This document shows, one piece after another, positions 26,141-34,697 of a stretch of DNA of 64,000 nt. Where the stretch lies: NCBI RefSeq assembly GCF_014192015.1, contig NZ_JACHXJ010000004.1, positions 399,233-463,232 of the forward strand. Direction: 5' to 3'. The position numbers and the translations under genes were made by a program. Source of the DNA: Paenibacillus rhizosphaerae (GTDB lineage: Bacteria; Bacillota; Bacilli; Paenibacillales; Paenibacillaceae). The notes under the pieces were generated by a model that saw only the letters and a list, made by a program, of their open reading frames with translations, searched no databases and was not told the DNA's origin. How positions within the stretch are numbered: position 1 is the first letter of the stretch; the number at the start of each line of letters is the position of its first letter.

Positions 26141-27166
26141 GTGAGACCGCTGCATTTTTTTCTCCGGCTATCCGCCCGAATGATGCGGATGCGCAAAACG
26201 ACGATTGGTCTGATTATTGTCATTTTTGTAACGGCGAGCGCAACGATCGCCTACCTGCTCGAGCCATCCACCTTTCACAGCTGGTTTAATGCCCTGTACT
26301 GGGTCATGACGACGATGGCCACGGTCGGGTACGGCGACTTTTTTGCGGCCACGGTAGCCGGTAAAATATTTACGCTGTTTCTATACATCTTCGGTATCGG
26401 GCTGCTCAGCTTGGTCATCGGTAAAATCATCGATTCCATCGCGGGCATTCAGCGCCAGAGGGAGGCGGGAACGTTGAATTTTCACGGAGGCAATCATGTC
26501 ATCTTAATCAATTGGAGCCGAAAGGCGAGATCCGCCATCGACGAGATCCTCATGTACGACCCGAAGGCACAGATCGTCATCGTCGATGAAACGGACCGCC
26601 ACCCGGCGCTGCAGATGCACCAGGTGCATTTTGTCAGCGGGGATCCTTCGTCCGCGGAGACGCTGATCAAGGCCGGGATTGAGCGGGCGCGGGCGGCCAT
26701 TATTTTCGCGGATACGCGGATCGAGGAAACGTCACTGACGGACGGCAAGTCGCTGCTGATCGCCTCGAGCATCGAACGGATCGCGCCGGAGGTACACACC
26801 ACGGTGGAAATTATGCACGAGAAGCACATTCAGAACTTCCGGTTTGTCCAGGTCAACGAATTCGTGCTGTCTCACGATGCGATTTCCAGTCTGGCGGTGA
26901 GGGCCGCTCTGCAGGAAGGGAACTCATCGGTGATCAGCCAGCTCATCAGCCGCGAGCACGGGGACGACATCTACGAGGTTCCGTGCGATCCGTCCTGGAA
27001 AACCTACGGTGAAGCGTTTCAGGCTCTGCTTGGGCAGGGCGCTACCCTGCTGGCTGACCGGAACGACATGTCGATCAACCGGCGGTTAAGCGAGCCGATT
27101 CCGGCCGTTGCGAGGCTGTACGTAGTTGCCGACGAGGCGACGTACCGGCGGATTGCCGGGAAATGA
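26141..27166 (+). CDS. Potassium channel protein with RCK (TrkA-N) domain
   Basis: A 341-residue ion channel. Two membrane helices flank a pore loop with the K+ filter TVGYGD (residues 61-66). A regulator-of-K+-conductance domain follows, with a Rossmann-type start (HVILINWSRKARSAIDEIL) and acidic strand ends (IVIVDE, VSGDPSSAETL). Its layout equals Bacillus YugO/MthK-type channels. GTG at 26141 has its ribosome site very close, so an in-frame ATG 13 codons later (26180) is an alternative. It closes the operon and probably links membrane potential to the system. Confidence 0.88.
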   Translation: MRPLHFFLRLSARMMRMRKTTIGLIIVIFVTASATIAYLLEPSTFHSWFNALYWVMTTMATVGYGDFFAATVAGKIFTLFLYIFGIGLLSLVIGKIIDSIAGIQRQREAGTLNFHGGNHVILINWSRKARSAIDEILMYDPKAQIVIVDETDRHPALQMHQVHFVSGDPSSAETLIKAGIERARAAIIFADTRIEETSLTDGKSLLIASSIERIAPEVHTTVEIMHEKHIQNFRFVQVNEFVLSHDAISSLAVRAALQEGNSSVISQLISREHGDDIYEVPCDPSWKTYGEAFQALLGQGATLLADRNDMSINRRLSEPIPAVARLYVVADEATYRRIAGK

Positions 27167-27210
27167 AGCCAACGCAACAGTCGATAGAGGGCGCAGATAT
27201 TCAAGGACCG

Positions 27211-27242
27211 ATGGCCTGCAAGAGCGGGCTGTCGGTTTTTTT
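27211..27242 (+). terminator. Rho-independent terminator of the K+ channel operon
   Basis: GCCTGC (27214-27219) pairs with GCGGGC (27224-27229), followed by TGTCGG and seven Ts. It is modest in strength. Confidence 0.6.
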
Positions 27243-27252
27243 AGATCTAAGA

Positions 27253-27328
27253 GATCTAAGCAACAAAAGAATCGGGCGGGCTTCCTTATATCGCAGGAAG
27301 AGCTACCGCTAAATGCGGTCGGGCTTCG
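27253..27328 (+). repeat. Degenerate copy A of the structured intergenic repeat
   Basis: The palindromic arms GATCTAAG (27253-27260) and CTTATATC (27285-27292) precede a 35-base core that matches 28 of 35 positions of the core in copies G/H. The closing 3' half (GTTTTTCTT) is missing. The internal CCGC/GCGG stem is intact. The remnant is fused to the 5' end of a GNAT pseudogene. Confidence 0.6.
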
Positions 27329-27631
27329 GCAGCATCAACCTGTTTCATGTGCTCCGGGGCGGGCTGCAGAGCGCGTTTATTGGCTATTTTCTGGACCGGG
27401 CCGAGAATGGTAAGGGTTATATGACCGAAGTCGTGCGGCTGATCGTGGACTATGCGTTTGCGAGCTGAAGCTCCACCGGATCGAAGCCGGCATTATGCCC
27501 CGCAACCTGGGATCCATCCGTGTGCTTGAAAGGCGGGCTTTCACCATGAAGGCATCGCGCGCAGCAATGTGCTGATCAACGGCAAGTGGGAGGATCATCA
27601 GGTGCTGGCCATCATTAATCCGGAAGACTAG
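27313..27631 (+). pseudogene. Truncated, frameshifted RimJ-type N-acetyltransferase remnant
   Basis: Translation in successive frames gives GSINLFHVLRGGLQSAF-IGYFLDRAENGKGYM, then ELKLHRIEAGIMPRNLGSIRVLE, then GFHHEGIARSNVLINGKWEDH, ending INPED-stop. This is the C-terminal two thirds of a ribosomal-protein-alanine acetyltransferase type protein. Two single-base losses shift the frame, one near 27462 (GCGGAG to GCGAG) and one near 27530 (an A run). The N-terminal 80 or so residues are absent and a repeat remnant lies in their place. The gap from here to the Nudix gene at 27852 shows nothing else. Confidence 0.75.
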
Positions 27632-27851
27632 CGGGAAGAGTCTGGCCCGCTTGGATCGATCAGCAGCGCGGAGGGCAGGAGCAAAGCGCGGTGGCGGAGA
27701 AATACATTCAACACGGGTTTAGAGGGAATAGTAATCACCTCCCAAGTAATTATTACCATATTAAGGTATTTTGAGTGGCGTGGAAAGAGAATCAAATGCC
27801 GCTGCCCTCATTGTGAGGAAATAGGCGCAAGCAAAAAAGGAGGATATATCC

Positions 27852-28364
27852 ATGAATCATACCCTACGCGTGGAATGGGGCGGCCAGCCGGTCAAGCTGA
27901 CCTGGATCCCGACGAAGGACATGCCGGACCCGGCCAAAGTGACCAGCGTTCACGGCATCTGTATGCTGCGGGGCAACGTGCTGGCCGTCCATGTGGACGG
28001 GCGCGGTTTTGATATCCCTGGCGGGCATGTCGAGCCGGGCGAGACGCCGGAGGAGGCGTTTCACCGCGAAGTGCTGGAGGAAGGCAGCGTCCGCGGCCGT
28101 GCGATGTACATCGGAATGATGGAAGTGAGCCACGAGGAGAACGAGCATTTTGACCCGAACGGCAAATATCCGTTGGTCGGCTACCAGCTGTTTTACCGGA
28201 TGGACATTGAGGAATGCCTGCCGTTTAACCGGGAAAACGAGTGCCTGGCCCGAATTTGGGTAGAGCCCGAGGAGTTTCGTTATGTCATTGATCATGCCTT
28301 ATTGGGACTGGTGCTGGAGGAGGCGCTGAAGCAGCCTGCCAACGAATTGGGAGGGGAGTTATAA
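27852..28364 (+). CDS. Nudix hydrolase
   Basis: A 170-residue protein, ATG after AAAAAGGAGGATATATCC. The Nudix box is complete: GGHVEPGETPEEAFHREVLEEGSV, about residues 56-79, which binds the divalent metal for hydrolysis of a nucleoside diphosphate linked to X. The substrate cannot be told. It is monocistronic and has no recognisable partner. Confidence 0.88.
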   Translation: MNHTLRVEWGGQPVKLTWIPTKDMPDPAKVTSVHGICMLRGNVLAVHVDGRGFDIPGGHVEPGETPEEAFHREVLEEGSVRGRAMYIGMMEVSHEENEHFDPNGKYPLVGYQLFYRMDIEECLPFNRENECLARIWVEPEEFRYVIDHALLGLVLEEALKQPANELGGEL

Positions 28365-28558
28365 GGACGGGTCAGGAGATTGCCCGTGTGTGGCATTGAT
28401 TCTGCCGCCATCCCATGGAGACGAGATCATAGGCGAGGGTATATGCGAAAATGCCGGAGGGACGGCAGCGGACGTGTGTGCCTCCCTCTTGTTGCCCATG
28501 AATCGCAGGATAGACAATCGCTGCCGCCTCCCCCTCGAGTCCTTAAATCGAACCCGGT

Positions 28559-28975
28559 CTACAGCTCTGCCCCCGACTGATGCTCGTAGTTCCTCAACAG
28601 CATGCCCGTCGCTTTTTTCATGCCCAATCGGGCGTAAAACTCCTGCACATCCGGATCGCACAGCAGATCCACCATATACAGCCCCTTCAGCCTTTCCAGC
28701 ATCCGTGCCGTCAGCTCTTTGCCGATCCCCCGGCCTTGATATTCCGGAATCACTTCAAGCAAAGGAATATAGGCCGTTAATACTTTGTCTGATAAACAAT
28801 TAATAAAACCAATCATTCGCTTGGTATCGGTATCGATAGCCAGTATGATAAAGGTAGAGTTCGCAAGCAGCCGGATCAGCACAGCGGGCGAAGGCGGATT
28901 GGGCCAGCCGTCAAAAAAGCCGGGGGCAACCGATGTTTCCGTCATTCCCTGCAGATGGTCCTGGTAAATCATCAT
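28559..28975 (-). CDS. GNAT-family N-acetyltransferase
   Basis: A 138-residue protein. The start at 28975 (ATG) is chosen because GAAGG lies eight bases upstream on the minus strand; a longer frame from 29032 would overlap the divergent VOC gene's ribosome site. The acetyl-CoA motif is EYQGRGIGKELTARMLERL, followed by a beta strand and FYARLGMKKATGML. It is divergent from the VOC gene with only about 60 bases between start codons. Confidence 0.82.
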   Translation of the reverse strand: MMIYQDHLQGMTETSVAPGFFDGWPNPPSPAVLIRLLANSTFIILAIDTDTKRMIGFINCLSDKVLTAYIPLLEVIPEYQGRGIGKELTARMLERLKGLYMVDLLCDPDVQEFYARLGMKKATGMLLRNYEHQSGAEL

Positions 28976-29034
28976 TGAGAGTACCTTCTTTCCTGAAATA
29001 AGTGGGTATGACTTTACTATATAGGAGGTCAATC

Positions 29035-29454
29035 ATGGACAACAATAGAGTATGGTCGGAACAGATGCCGGCCGTTCAGTTCCGGGTGGCGCGCCCGACG
29101 CTCCAACTCGAGAAAATCAAACAGTTCTACCATGAAGGTCTCGGACTGCCGGTCATCGGCTCGTTTCAGCAGCATCAAGGTTATGACGGCGTGATGTTCG
29201 GCTTGCCCGATTCGGCCTATCATCTCGAATTTACGCAGCATGAACACCGCGTTCCTGTGCCGCCGCCATCGGAGGACAATCTGCTGGTGTTTTACATACC
29301 GGATGCCGACAAGCGAAATGATATCGCGCAGCGTCTTCAGGCCATGGGCTACCCGGCTGTCAAAGCCGAGAATCCATACTGGGACGTTAACGGCATCACC
29401 ATCTGTGACCCGGACGGCTGGCGCATCGTGCTGCAAAATACGAGCGGCATATAG
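29035..29454 (+). CDS. VOC-family (glyoxalase/dioxygenase fold) protein
   Basis: A 139-residue protein with ATG at 29035 behind ATAGGAGGTCAATC. It has two beta-alpha-beta-beta-beta modules: QFRVARPTLQLEKIKQFYHEGLGLPVIG, then NLLVFYIPDADKRNDIAQRL, and the C-terminal NGITICDPDGWRIVLQN. The last motif is the hallmark of glyoxalase/bleomycin-resistance-like proteins. The specific reaction is unknown. Confidence 0.88.
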   Translation: MDNNRVWSEQMPAVQFRVARPTLQLEKIKQFYHEGLGLPVIGSFQQHQGYDGVMFGLPDSAYHLEFTQHEHRVPVPPPSEDNLLVFYIPDADKRNDIAQRLQAMGYPAVKAENPYWDVNGITICDPDGWRIVLQNTSGI

Positions 29455-29552
29455 AATACCAAGGGACAAAGCGGATATACAAATCAAGTGATACGAAGAA
29501 CGGTAAGCAGATACATGCTGACGAAGGCAGCTTACCCAGGGGGCGATTATAA

Positions 29553-31040
29553 ATGAGCAGCAGTCCAATAAACCCGGCGGAGTGGATCGTGGAGGCCGAT
29601 ATCGCAAGCATGCAGGAAGCCATGAATACCGGCACGATGACCTCGGAAGAGCTGGTCCAGCTGTATTTGGAACGAATACGGCAGTTTGACGGGAAACTGA
29701 AGTCGATCATCGAAGTGAATCCTGAGGCGCTGGACATCGCACGGGCTCTCGACGAAGAGCGGTACGAGATCGGCACCCGCGGGCCGCTGCACGGCATCCC
29801 GATTCTGTTGAAGGACAACATTGCTACGCGGGATGCCATGCATACCAGCGCAGGCGCGGTGGCGCTAGCGGATTCAGTGGCGGTAGAGGAATCCTTCGTA
29901 GCGGAGAAATTACGGGCAGCCGGGGCGGTATTGCTCGGAAAAGCCAATATGACCGAGTGGGCCAACTTTATGTCCAGCACGATGTGGTCGGGTTACAGCA
30001 GCCGGGCCGGGTTATGCCTGAACCCTTACGGGCCAGGCGAATTGTTCGTCGGCGGCTCGAGCTCCGGCTCGGCCTGTGCTGTGGCGGCCAATCTGGCGGC
30101 GGCAGCTATCGGCACGGAGACTTCCGGGTCGATCATCAGTCCGGCCAGCCAGAACAGTATCGTCGGGATAAAACCGACGATCGGCCTCGTAAGCCGAGCC
30201 GGCATTATCCCGATATCACATACGCAGGATACGGCAGGCCCCATGGCTAGAACGGTAGCCGATGCAGCGGTACTGCTGGGTGCTCTGACCGGCGAAGACC
30301 CGAAGGACGAGGTGACACTCGGCAGCAGCGGTCAATATTACACGGATTATACGCCATTTCTGGACGCCGAATTTCTTCAACAGGCGAGAATCGGGATTCC
30401 GAGGTTTTACTATCAGGAACTGGACAAAGACCGGCTGGAGATTATCGAAGCCGCCATCAGGGTGCTGAAGGCGAAGGGAGCCGAGATCATCGATCCCGTC
30501 GAATTATCCTGCGAGCAGGCGGAGTGGGATGGGCATGTGCTGACCCATGAATTTAAAAAAGGGGTCAATGAATATCTGGCCCGCTTGCCGGAAACTGTGC
30601 CGGTGCATTCGCTCAAAGAGGTAATCCGGTTCAATGAGGAGCATGCGGATACCTGCCTCCGCTACGGGCAGGATGTGCTGATCCACTCGGAGGCTACCAG
30701 CGGCACGCTGACCGAAAAAGTGTACATCGACAGCCTGAAGCGAAGTGTCAGTCAGGCAAGACAGGGGCTGAACAGGGCTTTCGATAAGCATAAACTGGAT
30801 GCCCTCTTGTTTCTGGGGAATGAGGGGGGCGATGACCTGGCGGCACGGGCCGGTTATCCGGTCATTACCGTGCCGGGCGGATTCGCGGAGAGCGGAGTCA
30901 TTGCACCCGGCGGCTATACTACCAAAGGGCCACAGGGGATTACTTTTATCGGCCGGTCTTTCAGCGAGCCGACGCTGATCAAGATTGCTTACGGCTACGA
31001 GCAGGCCACCAGGCACCGGGTGCCTCCTGTCCTGGAGTAG
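29553..31040 (+). CDS. Amidase signature family protein
   Basis: A 495-residue hydrolase, ATG start behind CCAGGGGGCG. The Ser-cis-Ser-Lys catalytic set is visible: Lys87 in GIPILLKDN, the serines of GGSSSGSA (about 169-171) and the nucleophile in GTETSGSI (Ser193). The family splits amide bonds of small molecules or peptides. It has no GatB/GatC neighbours and is shaped as a stand-alone amidase, so it is not a GatA subunit. No signal peptide is seen. Confidence 0.9.
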   Translation: MSSSPINPAEWIVEADIASMQEAMNTGTMTSEELVQLYLERIRQFDGKLKSIIEVNPEALDIARALDEERYEIGTRGPLHGIPILLKDNIATRDAMHTSAGAVALADSVAVEESFVAEKLRAAGAVLLGKANMTEWANFMSSTMWSGYSSRAGLCLNPYGPGELFVGGSSSGSACAVAANLAAAAIGTETSGSIISPASQNSIVGIKPTIGLVSRAGIIPISHTQDTAGPMARTVADAAVLLGALTGEDPKDEVTLGSSGQYYTDYTPFLDAEFLQQARIGIPRFYYQELDKDRLEIIEAAIRVLKAKGAEIIDPVELSCEQAEWDGHVLTHEFKKGVNEYLARLPETVPVHSLKEVIRFNEEHADTCLRYGQDVLIHSEATSGTLTEKVYIDSLKRSVSQARQGLNRAFDKHKLDALLFLGNEGGDDLAARAGYPVITVPGGFAESGVIAPGGYTTKGPQGITFIGRSFSEPTLIKIAYGYEQATRHRVPPVLE

Positions 31041-31060
31041 GCAAGGGGGATGGAGAAAAC

Positions 31061-31336
31061 TTAAAGCTGGTTTTTCAAGTAACGCCACCGCGATGGCCCG
31101 ATCAGAAGGATCGAAATGAAAAGCATGATGAAGCTTACGGACGTGGGTTGGCCGTAAATCCAGCATTGGATGATCCGGGAGATGGCAGCCAGTCCAAGAA
31201 CGAGTGACATCAGGATAAAAGGGTCCAGCCCCCGTTTTAATCCCTTGATGAACAGGAGCTTGATGCCCCCGACCACTAGAGCGGACCAAAACAGGATCAT
31301 CAAGACAGCCGCCAAACCGAACAAAGCGAAATTCAT
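31061..31336 (-). CDS. Small membrane protein, unknown function
   Basis: A 91-residue protein with about three hydrophobic segments (NFALFGLAAVLMILFW, DPFILMSLVLGLAAI and SFIMLFISILL) and a basic C-terminus. The start at 31336 is placed by GGAAAGGGGGAA eleven bases upstream on the minus strand. It is convergent with the amidase gene and divergent from the next gene. I do not recognise the family. Confidence 0.65.
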   Translation of the reverse strand: MNFALFGLAAVLMILFWSALVVGGIKLLFIKGLKRGLDPFILMSLVLGLAAISRIIQCWIYGQPTSVSFIMLFISILLIGPSRWRYLKNQL

Positions 31337-31429
31337 GCGGGCTTCCCCCTTTCCAGAAAAGTGATGTATGATAGCAGTATAACTTGCGTCCCATAATATG
31401 TAAAATAACAAACGGAAAGGGGGCAGCTC

Positions 31430-31879
31430 ATGCATTCCCAGCTTGCTATTAAATATCCGCTGCGGGCAAAATTTTTGCTCTGCATGGTCACTTTGCTGGT
31501 GATTACCGTTCCTCAGATGTTCAACTCACCAGACGATTCTTTGGAGAGAGGCACCTTCGTCTTTCGAATATTATTACTTTTATTTATTGCTGGGGCTATC
31601 GCGGTTTCTCTCTACCGCTCGGCAGGCAAGCCCAAGACACTGCTGCTTGAACCGGAAAAGCTTGTTCTGGAAGGCAAGGAAGTTTCCACTGCGGACATTC
31701 ATGGCGTATGGATTAACGAGCGCTGGTACGGAATCAAGCTGAAGCAGCGGCGGATCGTGCCGATGAAGCTGTGCTTTGTCCTGCAGCCTCGTCAGCCCGC
31801 CGGTGAGCCGGAGCTTCTCCAATGGGCGGAGGAGCATGGAATCCCCGTAGAACGGAGATTTTTTATCCGGTGGATGTAG
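31430..31879 (+). CDS. Membrane protein with C-terminal soluble domain, unknown function
   Basis: A 149-residue protein, ATG behind GGAAAGGGGGCAG. Two hydrophobic helices (about 15-31 and 48-66) are followed by a soluble domain rich in strands (TLLLEPEKLVLEGKEV, GVWINERWYGIKLKQRRIVPMK) of the type seen in small bacterial PH-like proteins; that likeness is weak. The end of the gene overlaps the 3' end of a convergent lactate dehydrogenase remnant. Confidence 0.65.
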   Translation: MHSQLAIKYPLRAKFLLCMVTLLVITVPQMFNSPDDSLERGTFVFRILLLLFIAGAIAVSLYRSAGKPKTLLLEPEKLVLEGKEVSTADIHGVWINERWYGIKLKQRRIVPMKLCFVLQPRQPAGEPELLQWAEEHGIPVERRFFIRWM

Positions 31880-32353
31880 CCTGCTGGACCCAATTCAGCT
31901 TCTCCATATTGCTGCGGATCACGCCGCAGGAGGCGGCAAACCGCCCGCTCTCATCTTCATTCAGATTCAGCCCGATGATTTCCTGGATCCCGTCGATGTG
32001 ATACATCGCCGGGATGCCGAAACACACGCCGTGTTCGCCGTATCCTCTTTCGAGGATGGCCGGGCACGGCGATTATTTTAAGAGGGCGATTTCGGCCATG
32101 GAACAATATGGAGCTCCCGCCCGCGCCTCCACCAGGCCAGCGCATCCAGGCGAACCCACCTTTTGCACATGGTCGTGCTCACCGAACTGCCCAGTATGGC
32201 GATCAGCTCATGCCCATTGGTCCGCTTGAGGCCGGCATACACCGCTGAGCTCAGAATTATTTCGTAGACCACGAACGTAAACACATCGGATCGGGACACG
32301 ACCCAAACCGTAAACTCGGTGCGCCGCCTGGAGCGCCCTAGGTCCTTCTTCAT
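31866..32353 (-). pseudogene. Decayed L-lactate dehydrogenase gene
   Basis: On the minus strand a start with a good site (GGAGGAAAGGA, ATG at 32353) gives MKKDLGRSRR. A badly deleted middle follows, in which VVSRSDVFTFVVYEI recalls the NPVDVLTYV segment of LDH. A clean C-terminus follows in another frame: GYGEHGVCFGIPAMYHIDG and IQEIIGLNLNEDESGRFAAS up to MEKLNW and a TAA at 31866-31868. The NAD-binding domain and catalytic His region are lost. The region 32354-32723 upstream holds no gene I can support, only a possible terminator. Confidence 0.6.
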
Positions 32354-32606
32354 TCCTTTCCTCCTGCCTTTGCCTCGGGGTAAATTTGAAGCGGCAATTT
32401 AAATCATGAAATCATATTATTTTATGGAAAATCGGGCTTGGGCTATTCGCTCCTCACGCGGAGTGGTAGGTTTCGGCCGCATGGCGTCCTTTTTTTACGT
32501 ACCCTTTATCAATGGGATGAGACATCAAAAGTGTTGCGGTGATACAGGTCGACCTCAGCATATTGCGGATTACGGATGGCAATAAATATAGTACATGGTA
32601 ATACGG

Positions 32607-32638
32607 GAGCGGCCTTACAGGTATGGGGCTGCTCTTTT
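32607..32638 (+). terminator. Possible rho-independent terminator without an obvious gene
   Basis: GAGCGGCC (32607-32614) pairs with 32627-32634 with one G-T pair, followed by TTTT. No convincing upstream + strand gene exists, so it may be a relic or an attenuator in the leader of the FUSC gene. Confidence 0.4.
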
Positions 32639-32723
32639 GGCATGATCAGGTGCGGAAGGGGGGATCCAAGTTGGGGTAACGAAAAGGCAACACCCGTTTT
32701 TATCGCATACCCTCAAACAAGCC

Positions 32724-34601
32724 TTGGAGATGAAAAAGGTTGCGCTCCCGTGGAACCGGGCTTTATGCGCCGGCTTGTGCATTGGCCTGCCGTCCTTGAT
32801 CGGATTTTGGCTCGGCCAATTTCAGTTCGGGATGCTGGCAGGAACGGGGGGATTCGCGTATCTGTACGTGGCGAGCGAGCCGTATGCGTTAAGGGCCAAA
32901 AAAATTCTGTTCGCCGCCTTGGGCCTGACATTCTCTGTGGCAGCGGGCACACTGCTGGCTCCCAACCCGCTCCTCGCCGCCTTTGTTCTGGGCTGCATCG
33001 GGGCAGCGGCATCCTATCTGTTCGGCGTGCTGAAGTTCAAAGGTCCGGGGGCGTTATTCTTCGTGCTCAGCTTCACGCTGGCTACGGGTATGCCGCCCGA
33101 TCCTTCCCAGGCATTCCTCCGCGGCGGCTTGGTGTTTCTAGGCGGAATGCTGGCGTGGTGCTTTGCCATGGCCGGCTGGCTGCTTCGGCCGCACGGTCCC
33201 GAAATCGGCGCTGTCCGCCAGCTGTATCTCGACCTGGGCTCCCTCATGGAGGGTGCCGGCACCCGGGAGTACAGCCGGGCCAGGCACCGAACGCTGCTGT
33301 CCATGTACAGCGCGGAAACCGCGCTCGCGACAGGCAGGTTCGATCGGCGCAGCGATAAAACACCGCGCCGGTTGTCGCGGATGTACTCGCTTGCGCACCA
33401 CATTTACCTGCTGACGGACAAAATCCCGTTGGACGTGGGAGAGAAGCTGCCGCCCGAATTAAGCGCTGCAGTCAGAAAGGCAGGGGAAGCATGCGGGGAA
33501 CCGAAGACATGGGTTCGAACTCCGCTGCCGGACGACCCGGATCCCCGAATCCGGGATCTGAAGGACCTTGTTGGGCAGCTGGATGCTATTTTTAGCGATG
33601 CGGAACCGGAGGGGGAGCAGGGCCGCAAGCTGACCCGCATTCCGGCGAGAAGCATGCTGGAGGGCAATCTGGATAAAGACTCGATCGTATTTCTGCAGGC
33701 GATCCGGTTCGGTGTCATTTTGATGGTGGCGGCCGCTGCCGCGTATGCGTTTCAGCTGAACCGGTCCTACTGGGTGCCGCTCTCCTGTGCTTCGGTGATG
33801 CTCGGCGCCACCGTCATCGCCACCTTTCACCGGGCGATCCAGCGATCCCTCGGAACGATACTCGGCATCCTCATTGCCAGCGCGATATTATGGACACGCC
33901 CGGAGGGCTTCGTTGTATCCATTGCGATCATGCTGTTCACTTTTTTTACCGAGCTGCTGATCGTGCGCAACTACGCCTTGGCCATGCTGTTCATTACGCC
34001 CAACGCGCTGCTGATGGCGGAGACCAATACCCGGATACATAACTTCAGCTATTTTGCCGGCGCCAGGCTGACCGACGTGCTCGTCGGCAGCGTCATCGGC
34101 CTGATCGGCGTGCTGCTGGTCGGCAGCCGCTCGGCTTCCAGCCGGATTCCGTACCTTCTCGGCCGGACGATCCGCAGCCAGGCGCAGTTTCTGGCGCTGC
34201 TGTTCATTCGGCAGCCTGCGAGTGCCGCAGCGAAGCGGGGCTTCATCCTCCAGCAGCGCTCCATGCGGCGGCACCTGTCCAATCTGAGGACGGTATACCA
34301 GACCGCGCTCGGTGAGATCCCGCGCAGCGAGGAAGAGCTGGAGAAGCTGCTGCCCGTCATCTGGTCGCTGGATCAGTTCGGATATGTGCTGAATTCCTTC
34401 GCGCTGAGCGCCCTCCGGCCCGTCCTGCCCGACCGGGAGCTCGGAGCGGTGCTGCTCCATCTCGAGAAAATGGCCCAGTCCGCAGAGCAGCGGCGGGAGA
34501 CAGAAGAGGGACCGGAAGGAACCGACGGGCTGGAGCTGCCGCTGGTGCCGGATATCGGGCAGGAGCTCGCCGATCTCCGGCATGCGCTGAATGGTAGATG
34601 A
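32724..34601 (+). CDS. FUSC-family membrane exporter (aromatic acid exporter type)
   Basis: A 625-residue protein with two blocks of five or six membrane helices (about 12-155 and 325-465), each followed by a soluble domain; this is the FUSC/YccS layout of proton-driven exporters. The TTG at 32724 is used for lack of a better start, or the ATG at 32730. The frame stays open upstream to 32646, and the stretch HPFLSHTLKQALEMKK before it looks like a continuation of the family's N-terminus. The true start may thus be upstream with a weak or non-standard codon, or a base may be missing. Substrate unknown. Confidence 0.85.
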   Translation: MEMKKVALPWNRALCAGLCIGLPSLIGFWLGQFQFGMLAGTGGFAYLYVASEPYALRAKKILFAALGLTFSVAAGTLLAPNPLLAAFVLGCIGAAASYLFGVLKFKGPGALFFVLSFTLATGMPPDPSQAFLRGGLVFLGGMLAWCFAMAGWLLRPHGPEIGAVRQLYLDLGSLMEGAGTREYSRARHRTLLSMYSAETALATGRFDRRSDKTPRRLSRMYSLAHHIYLLTDKIPLDVGEKLPPELSAAVRKAGEACGEPKTWVRTPLPDDPDPRIRDLKDLVGQLDAIFSDAEPEGEQGRKLTRIPARSMLEGNLDKDSIVFLQAIRFGVILMVAAAAAYAFQLNRSYWVPLSCASVMLGATVIATFHRAIQRSLGTILGILIASAILWTRPEGFVVSIAIMLFTFFTELLIVRNYALAMLFITPNALLMAETNTRIHNFSYFAGARLTDVLVGSVIGLIGVLLVGSRSASSRIPYLLGRTIRSQAQFLALLFIRQPASAAAKRGFILQQRSMRRHLSNLRTVYQTALGEIPRSEEELEKLLPVIWSLDQFGYVLNSFALSALRPVLPDRELGAVLLHLEKMAQSAEQRRETEEGPEGTDGLELPLVPDIGQELADLRHALNGR

Positions 34602-34621
34602 GAGGGCAGCAATCCCAACAA

Positions 34622-34676
34622 AAAACAGCCCTCTTCCATGGCAAATGCCTTGAAAAGAGGGCTGTTTGGTTTAACA
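34622..34676. terminator. Bidirectional terminator between FUSC and ndh genes
   Basis: AAACAGCCCTCTT pairs with AAGAGGGCTGTTT across an 18-base loop, with an A tract before and Ts after. It serves the + FUSC gene and the - ndh gene. Confidence 0.85.
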
Positions 34677-34697
34677 CGTCAAACGTTGGTTTACAGA

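Noticed and set aside
32576..33358. Plus-strand frame of 260 codons overlapping the FUSC gene start
   Set aside because: It is out of frame with the FUSC coding sequence and Arg/Gly-rich without membrane segments; it is a shadow.
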